A stretch of 25,000 nt of DNA. Origin: Chromera velia. Its lineage: Eukaryota; Sar; Chromeraceae. Made by a program: the position numbers and the translations under genes. The DNA lies in the NCBI GenBank assembly GCA_018398765.1, contig JAHBMJ010002227.1, forward strand, positions 4,117 through 29,116. The letters run 5' to 3'. The notes under the pieces were generated by a model. It saw only the letters and a program-made list of their open reading frames with translations, was not told the origin of the DNA and searched no databases. Positions 10,901 to 20,994 of this stretch are shown one piece after another; the stretch's first letter is position 1; every line of letters begins with the position of its first letter.

Positions 10901-12854
10901 CCATTTCGATCAGTCCCTCCCAAAAAGATCTTCTGGCAGCAGAGACGGCAGCCAGTCTAGGAGGGGAGGGGGTAAGCGTTCCGCCGAAGGAGGGGGGCCA
11001 GGCCGTCACGCAGTCAGGAAGACAAGGAGAAGAAGAAAGTGGGCCTGTCCCCCTTGGAGTCTCTGCGTCTGTGTCCAGATGCACCCCCATTCTGCCGTCC
11101 TCTGAGTTTGGGGGTTTGACTGGGCAGACGATGCCCATGCCTTCTCTGTTTGCCTTCGGGGGGGAAGAGGCAACACCAGCGGTTTCCCTCTTCTCTGGTA
11201 GGGATGCAGACCTGCAGAAGCCCCTGTTCGCCTACCGGGAGAGGCGGCTGTTTGAGGAGCAGAAGAGGACGCCTGAGGGGGATGGAGGGGGACTCACCAA
11301 ACCTCTTTTCGATTTCTCCGCCCTCCCCCCATGGCGGCAGGGGGGGAGTGCATCTTCTCCGTCTCCTTCAGTTCCCGAAGGGGGAGCAGTGCAGTGTGAG
11401 GAGAATGAGCCTGCCGAGGTCTCCGATGCACTCCCACTGTCTGTCCTCTCCCTTGAGGACAAGGCACGTTGTATGATGTACAGGTCATGGAAGGAGTTCA
11501 GAGACGATCTCACGTGTCTGTGGCAGAATTCTCATAGGTCGCCCTGGGGGGGGGGATCGGAGGAGATTTCCACTTCTTTCCTTCACTCTTTCTTTCTTCC
11601 TTGCTTTCTGCCTTCTTTTCCTTTGTCTGTCCTTTCCTTTTTCCTTCCTTCGTTTCGTTCGTTCGTTTGTTGCTGCTCAGTTTCTCTCGGACTCTTTGTT
11701 TCTCTTTCCGCTGCCCCGCAGTCCTTGTCTGTCTGTTTGTCGGTTTCTGGTGAAGAAAGAATGAACACCGAGGCGGCTGCCTGAATTCTCGTGTCTTTCT
11801 TCCACTCTTTTCGTTCTCTCTTCCTCCCTTTTGTTTCTCGTTCGCCCACCAACATCTTCTCTTTCCTTTCTGGTTGTTTGTTTTCCCTCCCCGATCCTCA
11901 TCTGCACCCTGCAATGGAGAGGCTCGGGTGACGCACGCAGACGTGTGGATGTCCCCGGACAGCGCGCAGAGCTCGGCGGATCCATGTATTCTGAGTGTTC
12001 ACAATCGGCGCGCATGTGCTTTGAAGATGACTGCTCTCAATCCATGCATGCGATGCATGACGTAGCTGTTCTGTAAGAAGTGACTTACCAACTTCTCCCT
12101 CCCTCCCGGCCTTTGTGTGTGCAGCTTCCACGGAGACAGAGACACTTCTGCTTCCACGCTGGCTGCCTGGACCTTGATGAAGGTCAGTCAGTCAGATTAG
12201 AGAAGAGAACGGACAAGACGAGGAGGAAAGAAAGAAGAAAAATCTCTGCAAAAACCCCCCTTCCCTCCTTGTGCCTGGTGCTGTAGGAAGGAAGGCAAGT
12301 GGGGAGGAGCTGTCGGTTCCTGGCCGCCTTCTCGTTTCGCCTTATGCGCTTCGATCGCTTTCCTTCTTTTCTTTCTCTTCTGCCTGCGTCGGGCAGGCAG
12401 CATTTTTTCCTCATTCAACCAATTGTTGATGAGTGTTTGAGACGACATCTGCGCGGATTCATAGCGATCAACAGCCAAGTTAGCGTCCAGAGGTTGTCAG
12501 AAAGTAAGGCTGTGAAAAATATGCGTGCTTTTTTGACAGCAAAGAGGCACCTTCCTGTTTGACAAGTCGCTCTCTCTCTCTCACACACACACACACACGC
12601 TCTTACTCTCTCTCGACTGACAGTCACGTTCTTGCCTGCCTGCCTGCCTGCCTGCTTGCCTGTCTCCCTTGTGTGTACTCTGTTGGTTGCCTGTGTGTGT
12701 GCAGTGGGGCCAAGAAATGGTAGATGCGCTCCAGGAGTTAGGAGAAGCAAATGGAGGGGGGGGCGGTCGGTTCTTCGACTCAAAAGAGAAAGAAGTCGCG
12801 CCAGTGGCTTCCTCACGTGTGATTCACATACCCGCCCACTTGGAATTAAATTGA
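7993..12854 (+). CDS. Uncharacterised 839-residue protein, eight exons
   Basis: I do not recognise this protein. Exons: 7993-8079 (least certain), 8279-8805, 9167-9240, 9594-9787, 10261-11537, 11920-12072, 12125-12182 and 12705-12854. All junctions are GT-AG with matching phases, and most acceptors follow strong pyrimidine tracts. Exons 2-4 encode a charged, probably helical region (e.g. LTEQAEKIKDAHVNALRW, then CLENVKTRFDRLCQEKAES) with little low complexity. The large exon 5 encodes a Ser/Thr/Pro-rich, probably disordered stretch with SASASSSS-type runs. Its end (ARCMMYRSWKEFRDDLTCLW) is again ordered, and the last exons give AAWTLMKWGQEMVDALQELG, an amphipathic helix, then a Gly run and a short tail. 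No signal peptide or membrane segment was seen. For exon 6 the acceptor could instead be used at 11941, removing seven codons in frame. The layout suits a scaffold or nuclear regulatory protein, but that is inference. Confidence 0.65.
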
Positions 12855-13467
12855 CTTAATTCCTCAAAAAGGACTGCAGTGGAGTGAGAGAAGTTAATCA
12901 AAGCAAACATACAGGAAGTTTCCTGTTGTACTCTTATATTTAACAGACAGAGTGACCGACTTACTTAGACAGAAGACTATTGGTAGATCGAGAGAAGAGG
13001 AGAGGGAGTGAGAGGCAAAGCTTTCATTCACTCCTTCGTCTCTTCTTTTCTGATCCACCGGGTCGTCATCGGGTCCTTCTAATTCGATCAGTACAGCGTG
13101 CCGACTGCGGTTCTTCTGTCGGTTTTTGGCAAGCGCTCTCTTAGCAATGGTGTATTATTCACACAGTATGAATGGAGAAAGTTTTGTCATGACCCGGGCG
13201 ACATTGTTTTCAGGAGGTTTGGTTCAAAAGACATCTGACACATATTAATGATCGCTTTGCTTCCGGTTAAGGCTGAAGAAGGAGAAACAGATACGAAGTC
13301 CCAATGCAATTTTCTTTAAGTGCCCTCCAGAGCTTCGCTTTCCGGGCCATATGAAAAGACGCTATGTCTAGCGCTATATATACTTTAACAGCTTGTGGTT
13401 AAGAATATATGTATATATATATATAGATCGTCTGCATGCAAGCACATATATCAATTGATCATAAGTA
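12855..13467. other. Intergenic stretch before the mobile-element block
   Basis: No coding frame was found. It should start with the 3' UTR of the preceding plus-strand gene. AT content rises toward the right, with an alternating TA run at about 13404-13425 and a GCATGC at about 13434. Nothing else identifiable was seen. Confidence 0.55.
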
Positions 13468-13652
13468 CACTGGAACTATAGTGTGTCACAATGAGAATCT
13501 CTAAAACTCTGAAGACTTCAATGAACTTTGAAAGTCTAGGATAACTTCAATTTTTGTCTAACAATTTCATCACACCTAAGTTACTCTAACTATTTCATGA
13601 CACCTATTGTGACACAATTATTTGTGTCACTGGTACTGGTGTACAGGGTATT
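13468..13652 (+). mobile_element. MITE copy 1, right end missing at LINE-A junction
   Basis: Starts CACTGGAACTATAGTGTG and matches the copy at 20715 over about 185 bases with roughly seven differences, all transitions. It ends at 13652, exactly where the tandem tail of LINE-A begins, so the right terminal repeat present in copy 2 is absent. It has no coding capacity. The CACTG start recalls En/Spm (CACTA) termini, but no target duplication was found. Confidence 0.75.
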
Positions 13653-13667
13653 AGTGATTAGTGATTA
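13651..13667 (-). repeat. LINE-A 3' tandem tail
   Basis: The plus strand reads TTAGTGA twice and then TTA; in LINE sense this is TCACTAA repeated. Short tandem tails in place of poly(A) are known in several LINE clades. Its first two bases are ambiguous with the MITE end. Confidence 0.6.
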
Positions 13668-13704
13668 ATGGTGCCCTAGAGCACTGTCACCGTTTTCTCT
13701 TATA

Positions 13705-13788
13705 GAGGTCGCCCCCGCAAACGGCAGGGGGGTGTACCTCATCGCTAAGGCTCAGACCACACCCCGTGGCCCGCCTGGTTTCCCAGGC
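13705..13788 (-). other. LINE-A 3' UTR stem-loops
   Basis: Two perfect hairpins are visible in LINE sense. The upstream one (13788-13773) has a GCCTGG/CCAGGC stem closed by GAAA, a GNRA tetraloop. The downstream one (13740-13705) pairs GAGGT with ACCTC and CCCCC with GGGGG around an inner loop. They lie about 120 and 50-90 bases from the 3' end. In other LINE families such 3' stem-loops are recognised by the reverse transcriptase; here that role is inference. Confidence 0.55.
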
Positions 13789-13957
13789 CACTAACAAATA
13801 ACAATCTATCTGCGCTTTGCATGCTTTGGTCTATGGGCTGCTCAGAAGGGAGTGCTCCAAAAATTGATCTAATGACACAGGATGAAAGGAGACTTTGGCT
13901 TTGTGCACGCCCTCTCTCCATTTTTCTCTCAGCGATTTCTCCTTCTCCCTCCCTCAG

Positions 13958-16330
13958 CTATCTTCCTGCTTCCATTATTTCCAGGATGGTCTTGTATTCT
14001 TCTTTTTTTCTTTCCGTTCCTCCCTTTCTTTTTGTGATCACTCCGTATCTCTGTGCCAGCACTGTTTCATCTAACGAGCTTCTAGGTACGTACCTTCCTG
14101 GGCTTTCCTTCAACACTTTTTTTCTGAACGCCGCCCTCCCCAGAAACTCATCCACCGCACTATGCCCTTCGTTTATCAAGAATTTGAACAGAGTCTCAGT
14201 GTGCAGTCTTCCTCTTTGTCCTTCTACAAATTTCTCTTGCTCTCTTTTCTCTTCTCTCGTTCCAGTCTGCTCCTAATATTCTATACATGTGCGCTCTTTC
14301 TCTATCATAAATCGGACACTCAGTCAACATATGGATCTCATCCTCCAATACCTCTGTTTCCATCCATCCTTTGCAATAAGGGCAGAGTCTCTCCTCCAAC
14401 GGCACTCTCTGCCCTCCTCTTTCTAGCACTTTTCCCTTTGTTCCCGCTAACGTCCTGTCTCCTACTCTGCAGGCTGCTCTCCTTCCATGTTCTCCTCTTG
14501 GTGCTACCCTTCTATAAGAAAAGGGCACCTGTCCCAATTTTTCTTTCTCTATTTTCATTCCCTCTCTTGGTCTTTCTTCTGACGCCTTTTCAAACAAAAC
14601 GAGCTGCAATCTGTTTCCGTTTGCTTTTGTTCGGTGTATATATGCCATATAAACTTTTCTTCCTTTTTCTCTCTCTCTTTTATCTCTCTCTCTCACTCCC
14701 CTCTCAATTCTCCATCTGAAGATTTCTTTCTTCCTCTCTTTTATTTCTTTATCTGTCTTGCTTACAATTCATCTTTCCATCCTATCTACTCTTTCATTCA
14801 CTGCGTGTGTCCCTATCTCTCCTGGCTGGCCTGCAAGCTTCTCTTTTGAAAAAGGATGAAGGCCTCTCTCTATAAATAGTGTCTGTGTGCATTTCTTCAA
14901 GTGCAGAAAGAAGTGAAAGGGATGCAACTCTGTTCTTCTTCCCCTCTTCAGTTCATCTTCCACTCCTCCTCTCAAGCAATGAATGACAGCCTGCCCAATC
15001 GCCTCCTTCCTCTTTTCTTTTAGTGCCTTTCTTGCCCATCTGATCGTCCTCTCTGCCACTTCAATGTCAATTGGAAACATCCCCCCCTCCATCAATGTAG
15101 TGTCTGCGCTTTCTGTCTTCCTTAGCCCCAAGACCCACCTCACAAAGCGTCTTTGTTTTTCGTCGAATTTTGTACAGGCCCTGTCTGTGCATGGGTGTAT
15201 CTCATATCCATATATCCACACTGCATGCACCGTCTGATTAAACAAATGAAAACATTCTGCCGGCGGCACGGCTGGCTCTCTGGCTAACTTTCCTATCAAT
15301 CCTTGCATGTATCTCTCTGCTCTCACTGCTCTGTCTGCCATCATTACATCGAAATCGCAGTTTGAGGGAAGAACCAGACCCAAAAATGGCTGTGCTTTCT
15401 CTTTTTTCAGTACTATGCTGCCTATTCTGATCTCTTCTGTCTGCCTTTACCTTCCAAACCTCAGTACTCTCGATTTATCAGAAAAGAGGAGACGGAGCGG
15501 CTCTGTGTACTTCCTCAATCCCTCCAGTAGTTTATTCAATTCTCTGTCTGTTGCATCGAGCAAAGTCGTATCGTCTGCAAATAATACGGAGAAAAAATCC
15601 ACCCACCTCCCATCCTCTCCGACCGGTACTTTCGGTCTTTCTCCTTGTTCTCCTATTCTCCTTCTCCCAGCCCTCCCTTCCTTTCTTACTCTCTCTGACA
15701 GGTCGTGTACGTATCCTTTGAAAAAAGTGGGCCCACTGGACCCCCCTTGTTTCGTCCCTATCTGTTCTAGATACCACTTTCCTGTCCTTTTCACTCTTGC
15801 TCTTACTTTCTTAAGTGATGACAGGGCCTATCGAATTAGCTCCTCTAAAACCCCTGCCTCTCTCAGTTGCTGCTCAAGCTTGCTATGCCTGACTTCATCA
15901 AAAGCTCAAGTGAAATCAACGAGGGCCACAATCACAGAGAGATGGTGGGCAATCATAAACAAAAGAAGAAAGATGGCATCGCATGTTCCTGCTTTCTTTC
16001 CATATGTAAATTACCATGGGTTCTGCCTTGCTTCTCTCTCTACATTATTACCGAGAATCGTGTCCCCCCATTTTGCGTCTACACATGCCAGATGCACATC
16101 TCTCTATCCCCCCATCACTGCCTGTGACTTGCCAGGCTTCGCCAATGCCGTCACCGGTACATTATTCCATCACTCTGGCCACCACGCATAACGAAAAGAA
16201 GCATTGATCAAATCAGCATATATATTCACCATCATTTGAGATTTTTCATGCAACCTGAGCAGACCCAGAGGCATTCTATCCTTTCCAGCAGCTTTCTTAG
16301 GATTCCCTGCTTTTTTCATTGCTTTTCTCA
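13958..16330 (-). pseudogene. LINE-A reverse transcriptase and C-terminal domain, interrupted
   Basis: In LINE sense the region opens with KKAAGKDRMPLGLL (about 16300), then AWWPEWWN (about 16180) and VALVDFT-stop-AFDE (about 15925-15893), where a TGA replaces a codon of the first catalytic motif. Next come GTKQGGSSGPTFF (about 15750) and the catalytic FADD at 15581-15570. The post-RT part continues through YGYEIHPC, KFDEKQRRFVRWVLG and FHFFLHLKKC. The C-terminal knuckle CPYC followed by EIHMLTECP (about 14390-14310) gives a C-x2-C, H-x4-C type pattern common at the end of LINE ORF2 proteins. The last piece ends at 13958. Frame changes separate these pieces. LINE-B encodes the same order. Confidence 0.85.
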
Positions 16331-17150
16331 CTTCTTTTTCGGTAGCTATCTTTGTGTTCTTTTCTTTTACGGCTGTGCGTCTTTTGCATTCTTCTTTCTT
16401 TTCTGTTTCTACTTCATCGTCTGGGAGCTTTATCTGTTTTTCCTATCCTTTCGCAACTTGTTCCATTATGAGACTGTCTTTCATCCTCCTCGGTTCTCTC
16501 TTCTTGTCTTCTATTCCTAGTCTCCTCCAGACCCTTCTCCTATTTCCTTCCTTATTCTTTGCACCTTTCTCATTGTTTCCTTGGATGCTTCCCTTTTCCC
16601 AATCCTAATCCTCTCTCTCTCTACCTCTTCTAGTTGTTTTCTTCTCTCTTCGTATTCTCTCTGTCATCTCTTTTCTTGCCCTCTTTCTGTCCCCTCGTCT
16701 TTCTTCTGTTTCAAATTTTTCATTTTCTTTCTGATTTTTCTTTCAAGTGCTCTTATTCTTTTTTACTCTGCCTTTCCTATTCTGACTGACTCATCGGCTT
16801 CTAAGGCTTCTCCGTTCTCTTTTTTTTCCCTCTTCTTTTGTTGCCTTAGTGCCCACCTATATGTTTCCTCTCTTACCTGTCTCATTTTCTTGTATTCTCT
16901 TTCTAATGCTTCTCTTTCTACGCTTTCTCCTTTCTTTCTACCATTTGCTTCTCGGAATACCTCCCCTATCTTCTTTATGGTGACTCTCTTGTCCAATTCT
17001 TCTATGAATTCTCTTTTCATTCTTCGTGTGAAAGTCCCTTTCTATCTAGGTCTTATTCTATCTTCTTCTTTTTCTGTTTCTTTGAAGATCAGTCTTTTCC
17101 CTCCTTTCTTCTCTTTTTGTCCTCTCTTCTTTTCCTTCTCTTTTTTCTCT
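16331..17150 (-). pseudogene. LINE-A charged linker between endonuclease and RT
   Basis: The LINE-sense strand is almost pure purine over long stretches and encodes Lys/Glu/Arg-rich helical sequence such as EREYKKMRQVREETYRWALR (about 16890-16840). A coiled-coil or RNA-binding linker is likely. LINE-B has a matching segment at about 23800-24550. Plus-strand frames here (Ser/Phe/Leu-rich) are shadows. Confidence 0.65.
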
Positions 17151-18204
17151 CCCTTCTTTTCCTTCTCTTCTTGTGGTGGTTTCTTCTTTCCTCCTTTAAG
17201 GGTCAGTCTCAGACATGCATGATCAAAAGGGGCACTCGTCAACATACACAACGAAGAGGATGCACAAGACAAAAGCAAACAAGGAGTCATGCATACATAA
17301 TCGATGAGAGATTCGTTGCCCCCTGCACTCCGATAGGTGCACTGACCGTCAAAAGCAAAGTCGTGCTCCCTCCCTCCCTTTTTAAGTGCACACTTTCTGA
17401 GGCCATTCAATGGAACCAGTCCAAGGTCTTCGCAGAACCTTATGAACAGCTTTCCTTTCCGATTTTCCGTTTCATCTTCTGATGTTCTCTCTGGTTGGTA
17501 CACCCCCCCGCCCTCCCCCCCCTCACCATTCCTTCCCATTCGTGCCCTCCTTCGTCTCCTTCCCTCCCTCCCCATACCACCAGAGGCACCTTGTTTGCTG
17601 TCCTGGCATTGAAGTCCCCGCACACGCATACTTCATTCGCTCGTTTGTCCCCTCTTTGTTTTTTTTCTCTTCTTTTTTCCTCCACTTTCTCTCTTATTTC
17701 CTCAAGAAAGCCGTCGTTTTCATGAGTAGAGTCTTCTGGCGGGTCATACAGTCCCACTATCAGGAGGAATCCCGGTGCATGTACAAAAACGGCTGCTTCT
17801 GTTGCTCTTTCTGTCTGGAAGCCCAGTTCTCTTGCTCTTCTGCTCAACAAAACCGCAACCCCTCCTGTGGCTATCACCATTTTCCCTTCTCTCTCCAGCG
17901 GGTAGTTTGTGCCCCCCATCCCTCCTCTACTCAGACTGCACATTGTCATTTCCGTTCTCGTTTCCGTTAGCACCAGTACATCCGTTCTCTGTTTTTCCAT
18001 TTCTGCTGCGAAAGAGTCACTACCCATTAATCTTCTTATCATTCTTCTATCATTCTGCATGCAAATGGTTACCTTTTCCTCTTCCCTTGTCTCTTCCTCC
18101 CCGTCTAGCTCACTTGATGTCATTGTGCTCGATGCTTCAGATCTGCACGACAACGATGGTGGCGATGGTGGCAGGGACTGTCCTCTCTCTGATGAACTGC
18201 TCAC
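17150..18204 (-). pseudogene. LINE-A AP-type endonuclease
   Basis: In LINE sense the exonuclease-endonuclease-phosphatase fold motifs appear in order: ICMQNDRRMI (Asn motif), VLVLTETR (catalytic Glu), VGLYDPPED (Tyr motif), VCGDFNAR (Asp/Asn motif), LIDYVCM (second Asp) and FDHACL (the Asp-His pair). The final motifs lie in a different frame from the first four, with the change near a C/G homopolymer at about 17500-17520. The frame also continues upstream of the ATG at 18204 to about 18440 with one stop, so the true start may lie further up. This enzyme nicks the target DNA that primes reverse transcription. Confidence 0.85.
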
Positions 18205-18639
18205 TGGCGTGGTGATAGATGAGAACGACTCGGTCTAACTCTCTCCATTGTCCTCTTCTTTTCTCTTCCTTTGAGCCGTCTCCTTTCCTTCCCTACCCAG
18301 AAAACCAGAATCAACACACTCAGACAAAGAAACAACATTCGTAGAACACACAGACGGAGCATCATATGCACATGCATCATTTAATTCAAATAAATATGCC
18401 TGCGAAGTTGGGACTGAGCTTGTTACAGAAATTGAAGAGCGCGCTGCATCATGTTTGAAGGAATCTTTGTCCTAGTCTTTGTCGTATCTTTCGGTTGAGT
18501 CTCTCTTTGAGGCATCTTTCTCTTCCTACGTCCTCTGTTCTTGCTCATTCTTACTTTTTCGTTTTCTTCTTTCTGCCCCCCCTTTCCACACCCTCCCGTC
18601 CCTCCCTTCCCTACCCTCCCTTCCCTAAGATCCCTACCC

Positions 18640-20558
18640 ATCCCTTGGCCCTGCCATCTCGCTCTGGCTTCTGTCATATGCCCAAGTCTGGCACCGTTCT
18701 CCTGCTGCGGGTTCTCTTCGCTCCTCGAGTTCCCTTTGGCCTCCGTCTCCTCCACTGTGTCTGCACACACGGAGGAGGGGAGGGAGAGAAACTATTTTCT
18801 TCTTAGTCTGTTTTATGATTGCAAGAGTTTCACCGCGACCCGTCCCATACCCGTTTACCGGTGTCAGGAGGACCTCTGGCGTTGCCATCAGTCCTCCCGT
18901 CCCCCCCTCCCCCAGTGGCCAACTGGGATCTTTGGGTTTGACTGCCTTGTCCTGTCCTGTCGCCTTGGTAGGAAGATGGTGCGTCCTTCTACTCTCTCGT
19001 GCAAAGTCAGAATTTGACAGAGGGAATGCCGTTTTCTCTTTTTGGGACTGTTCTTTGGCCTTTTCTCTTTCTGCACATGAGCGATTGCAACCACCAGAAC
19101 CTTTGGTGTGCCTTTCCCTCCTCCCTTTCCCTTTCCCATCCTTCTTCCACCCCTCCTCCTCCATTCTTTCTTCCTTTTCATCTGCCTCTTCTGCTAGGAC
19201 GGCGAACTTGTTTCTTTAGAATAACTCCGTCTCTGGGCCTCTCCTTTCCTCCTCGACCTCTTCTTTCTGTTCGATTCTGGTTCTCTGACTGTTAAACATT
19301 CCCATCTCCTCCAATGCCTCAATCACGCACCACTCTGCCTCTTCTCATGCCTCTCTCTCTATCTCTTTTTCTTTTCTCTGCAGCTTTCTACACCTTCTCT
19401 CTTCTCTATGAATCAGTTCTTCTATTCTCTTCATTTCTGTTCCCATGAGCTCTATCCTCTTCCTTCTCTCCTCCTCCTCTGTGTGACCTTTCCTGTCTTT
19501 GGGGGGGGGTCGGTCCTTCCCCTCCCCTCCCTCTTCATTCACCGCATGTCTGCATCCTCCCCCTCCTCCCCGTTTCCCGCAACGTCTCTCCTTGGGCCTG
19601 TCCTTGCTCTATGCTTTGAGCTTGATGATCCAGGCGTCTGCACTTTCTCTTTCTTCGCACCCCTTCCTGTCTGCTCCTCTCTTTCCTCTCCTGGAACCTT
19701 CTCTTCCACTCTCTGTAGGGCCTCCTTTGCTTCCTTCTTCTCTTCCTCTGTCTTTTCTTCATCCTAGAGTGTCATTGTTGCCCATTTGACCACTGCTTTT
19801 CTCTGCTCCTCCTCTGTCCTGGGCATGACACACTGAATATGCTTCCCTACCTCCATCTCCAGGGTCTAGTTCTCAGAGAAAAGAGAGTCTGCGTCCTGTG
19901 CATCCCTCTTTCTTGCAAACGTCACCGTCGTAGTGTTCCCCCATCTCTTGTACTTCCTGCTGGTGATGGAGCTTGCCCCCTTCTCCAACCTCTCTGCCCG
20001 TGCTGCTGCCTCTTCAGGCCCGTCTCCTCTCCCCACTGGCTTCCTGATCTGTGCTGCTCTTGTCAAGAATTCTTTCAGCCTTTCTTTCAGCTCTCTTCTG
20101 TCAAGGCCTAGGCCAAGGAACAGCCATATTCTTTGCCTCACCTTCTCTTTGAAAACCTCCAGGCTTTCGCCCCCTGATTCTTTCAATTGTGCTATCTCGT
20201 TTTTGGTCCACTCTTGTATTTGTTTCATATCCTTTCTTAGCTCTGCTTGTCCGTTCTTGCATTCCGCTATTTCTTTTTTCAGGGGTCCGAGGCCTTTTTT
20301 GAGCTTCTTTCCCACGATCTTGTCTACTGATAGAATGATTTCATTTCTCAGAACGGTGGAGAGTTGTATCAGGTCGAACGAACTTTTCTCTTCTTTGTCC
20401 TTTTCCGTTTCCTCCTTCCTTTCTTCCTCCTCTTCCTCCTCCTCCTGCTCCTCTTCTTCCTTTCCTCCGGATGCTGAGTAGCTAGAAGTGGCCGATAGCA
20501 TGTCGTTTAGCACATTAACATCAACCTTCTTGTCTTCCATCATCTCTTGGCCCTTCAT
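18640..20558 (-). pseudogene. LINE-A ORF1, acidic coiled-coil nucleic-acid-binding protein, interrupted
   Basis: Starts MKGQEMMEDKKVDV at 20558. A long Glu run (about residues 35-50) is followed by a helical region (LKKEIAECKNGQAELRKDMK) and a segment with RKYKRWGNTTTVTFARKRDA, which resembles the RRM-like core of L1-type ORF1 proteins. A stop follows at about 19866. The same frame continues for some 40 residues (LEMEVGKHIQCVMPRTEEEQ) in a way that suggests the ORF1 C-terminal domain, then another stop. Beyond this to about 18640 the frames are Arg/Lys/Glu-rich. ORF1 proteins coat the LINE RNA as chaperones. No Cys-His knuckle was seen here. Confidence 0.65.
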
Positions 20559-20714
20559 GTATTCGAAAAGAAGTCAAAGAACGAGACGCAAAGAGATATT
20601 GTGATGTTGTTGCTCTGGAGACTGCAACTTTCTCAACTTTGAACTGTTTGAGACGTTCTACGTACAGTTCTGCTGCTTGTGATAGAGGCAAAACGACTTT
20701 GCAGACTTTGCAGG
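20559..20714 (-). other. LINE-A 5' leader or unrelated coding-like remnant
   Basis: In LINE sense an open frame reads NACKVCKVVLPLSQAAELY and continues to about 20521, in a different frame from ORF1. It lacks the purine bias of the rest of LINE-A. It holds a CxxC pair but no complete zinc motif. It may be the LINE 5' UTR, the start of a frame-shifted ORF1, or a remnant of something else. Confidence 0.35.
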
Positions 20715-20938
20715 CATTGGAACTATAGTGTGTCACAATGAGAATCTCTAAAACTCTGAAGACTTCAATGAACTTTAAAAGTTTAGGATAACTTCAATTT
20801 TTGTCTGACAATTTCATCATACCTAAGTTACTCTAACTATTTCATGACACCTATTGTGACACAATTATTTGTGTCACTGGTACTGGTGTATAGGATATTG
20901 TATCACAATTTGAATTATGTCACACTATAGTTTTAATG
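20715..20938 (+). mobile_element. MITE copy 2, complete
   Basis: A 224-base element with terminal inverted repeats CATTGGAACTATAGTGTG at the left and the complement of CATTAAAACTATAGTGTG at the right (16 of 18 matching). The interior holds further GTGTCACAAT/ATTGTGACAC inverted words. It has no coding capacity. The 3 bases on each side (AGG, TAA) do not match, so no target duplication is visible. It sits between the 5' end of LINE-A and the 3' end of LINE-B. Confidence 0.75.
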
Positions 20939-20965
20939 TAATTATAAGAACTCTGCATAGACCCA

Positions 20966-20985
20966 TAGGATAGGATAGGATAGGA
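20966..20985 (-). repeat. LINE-B 3' tandem tail
   Basis: Four perfect TAGGA units on the plus strand, read as TCCTA in LINE sense. It lies where the 3' UTR of LINE-B ends and is the likely terminal tail, differing in unit from the tail of LINE-A. Confidence 0.6.
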
Positions 20986-20994
20986 TGAATGTCT

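Larger units (their letters stand above)
13653..20714 (-). mobile_element. LINE-A, non-LTR retrotransposon, near full length and decayed
   Basis: A minus-strand LINE of about 7 kb with, in transcript order: an acidic coiled-coil ORF1 (about 20558-18640), an AP-type endonuclease (18204 to about 17150), a Lys/Glu-rich linker, a reverse transcriptase and a C-terminal Cys/His motif (to 13958), a structured 3' UTR and a TCACTAA-type tail. Several stops and frame changes interrupt the frames, for instance a stop inside the RT motif with AFD and a frame change at a homopolymer in the endonuclease, so it should not move by itself. Order and motifs exclude LTR elements: no integrase, protease or LTRs. 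The closest relative visible is LINE-B next door. The clade is not assigned. Confidence 0.88.

Noticed and set aside
12125-12182. Possible zinc-binding peptide RHFCFHAGC in this exon
   Set aside because: It needs a reading phase that joins neither the exon before nor the one after; the phase that fits both gives a helical AAWTLMK sequence.
16581-17222. Plus-strand Ser/Phe/Leu-rich frames resembling membrane proteins
   Set aside because: They are the complement of the purine-rich LINE linker; hydrophobicity comes from TTC/TCT codons.
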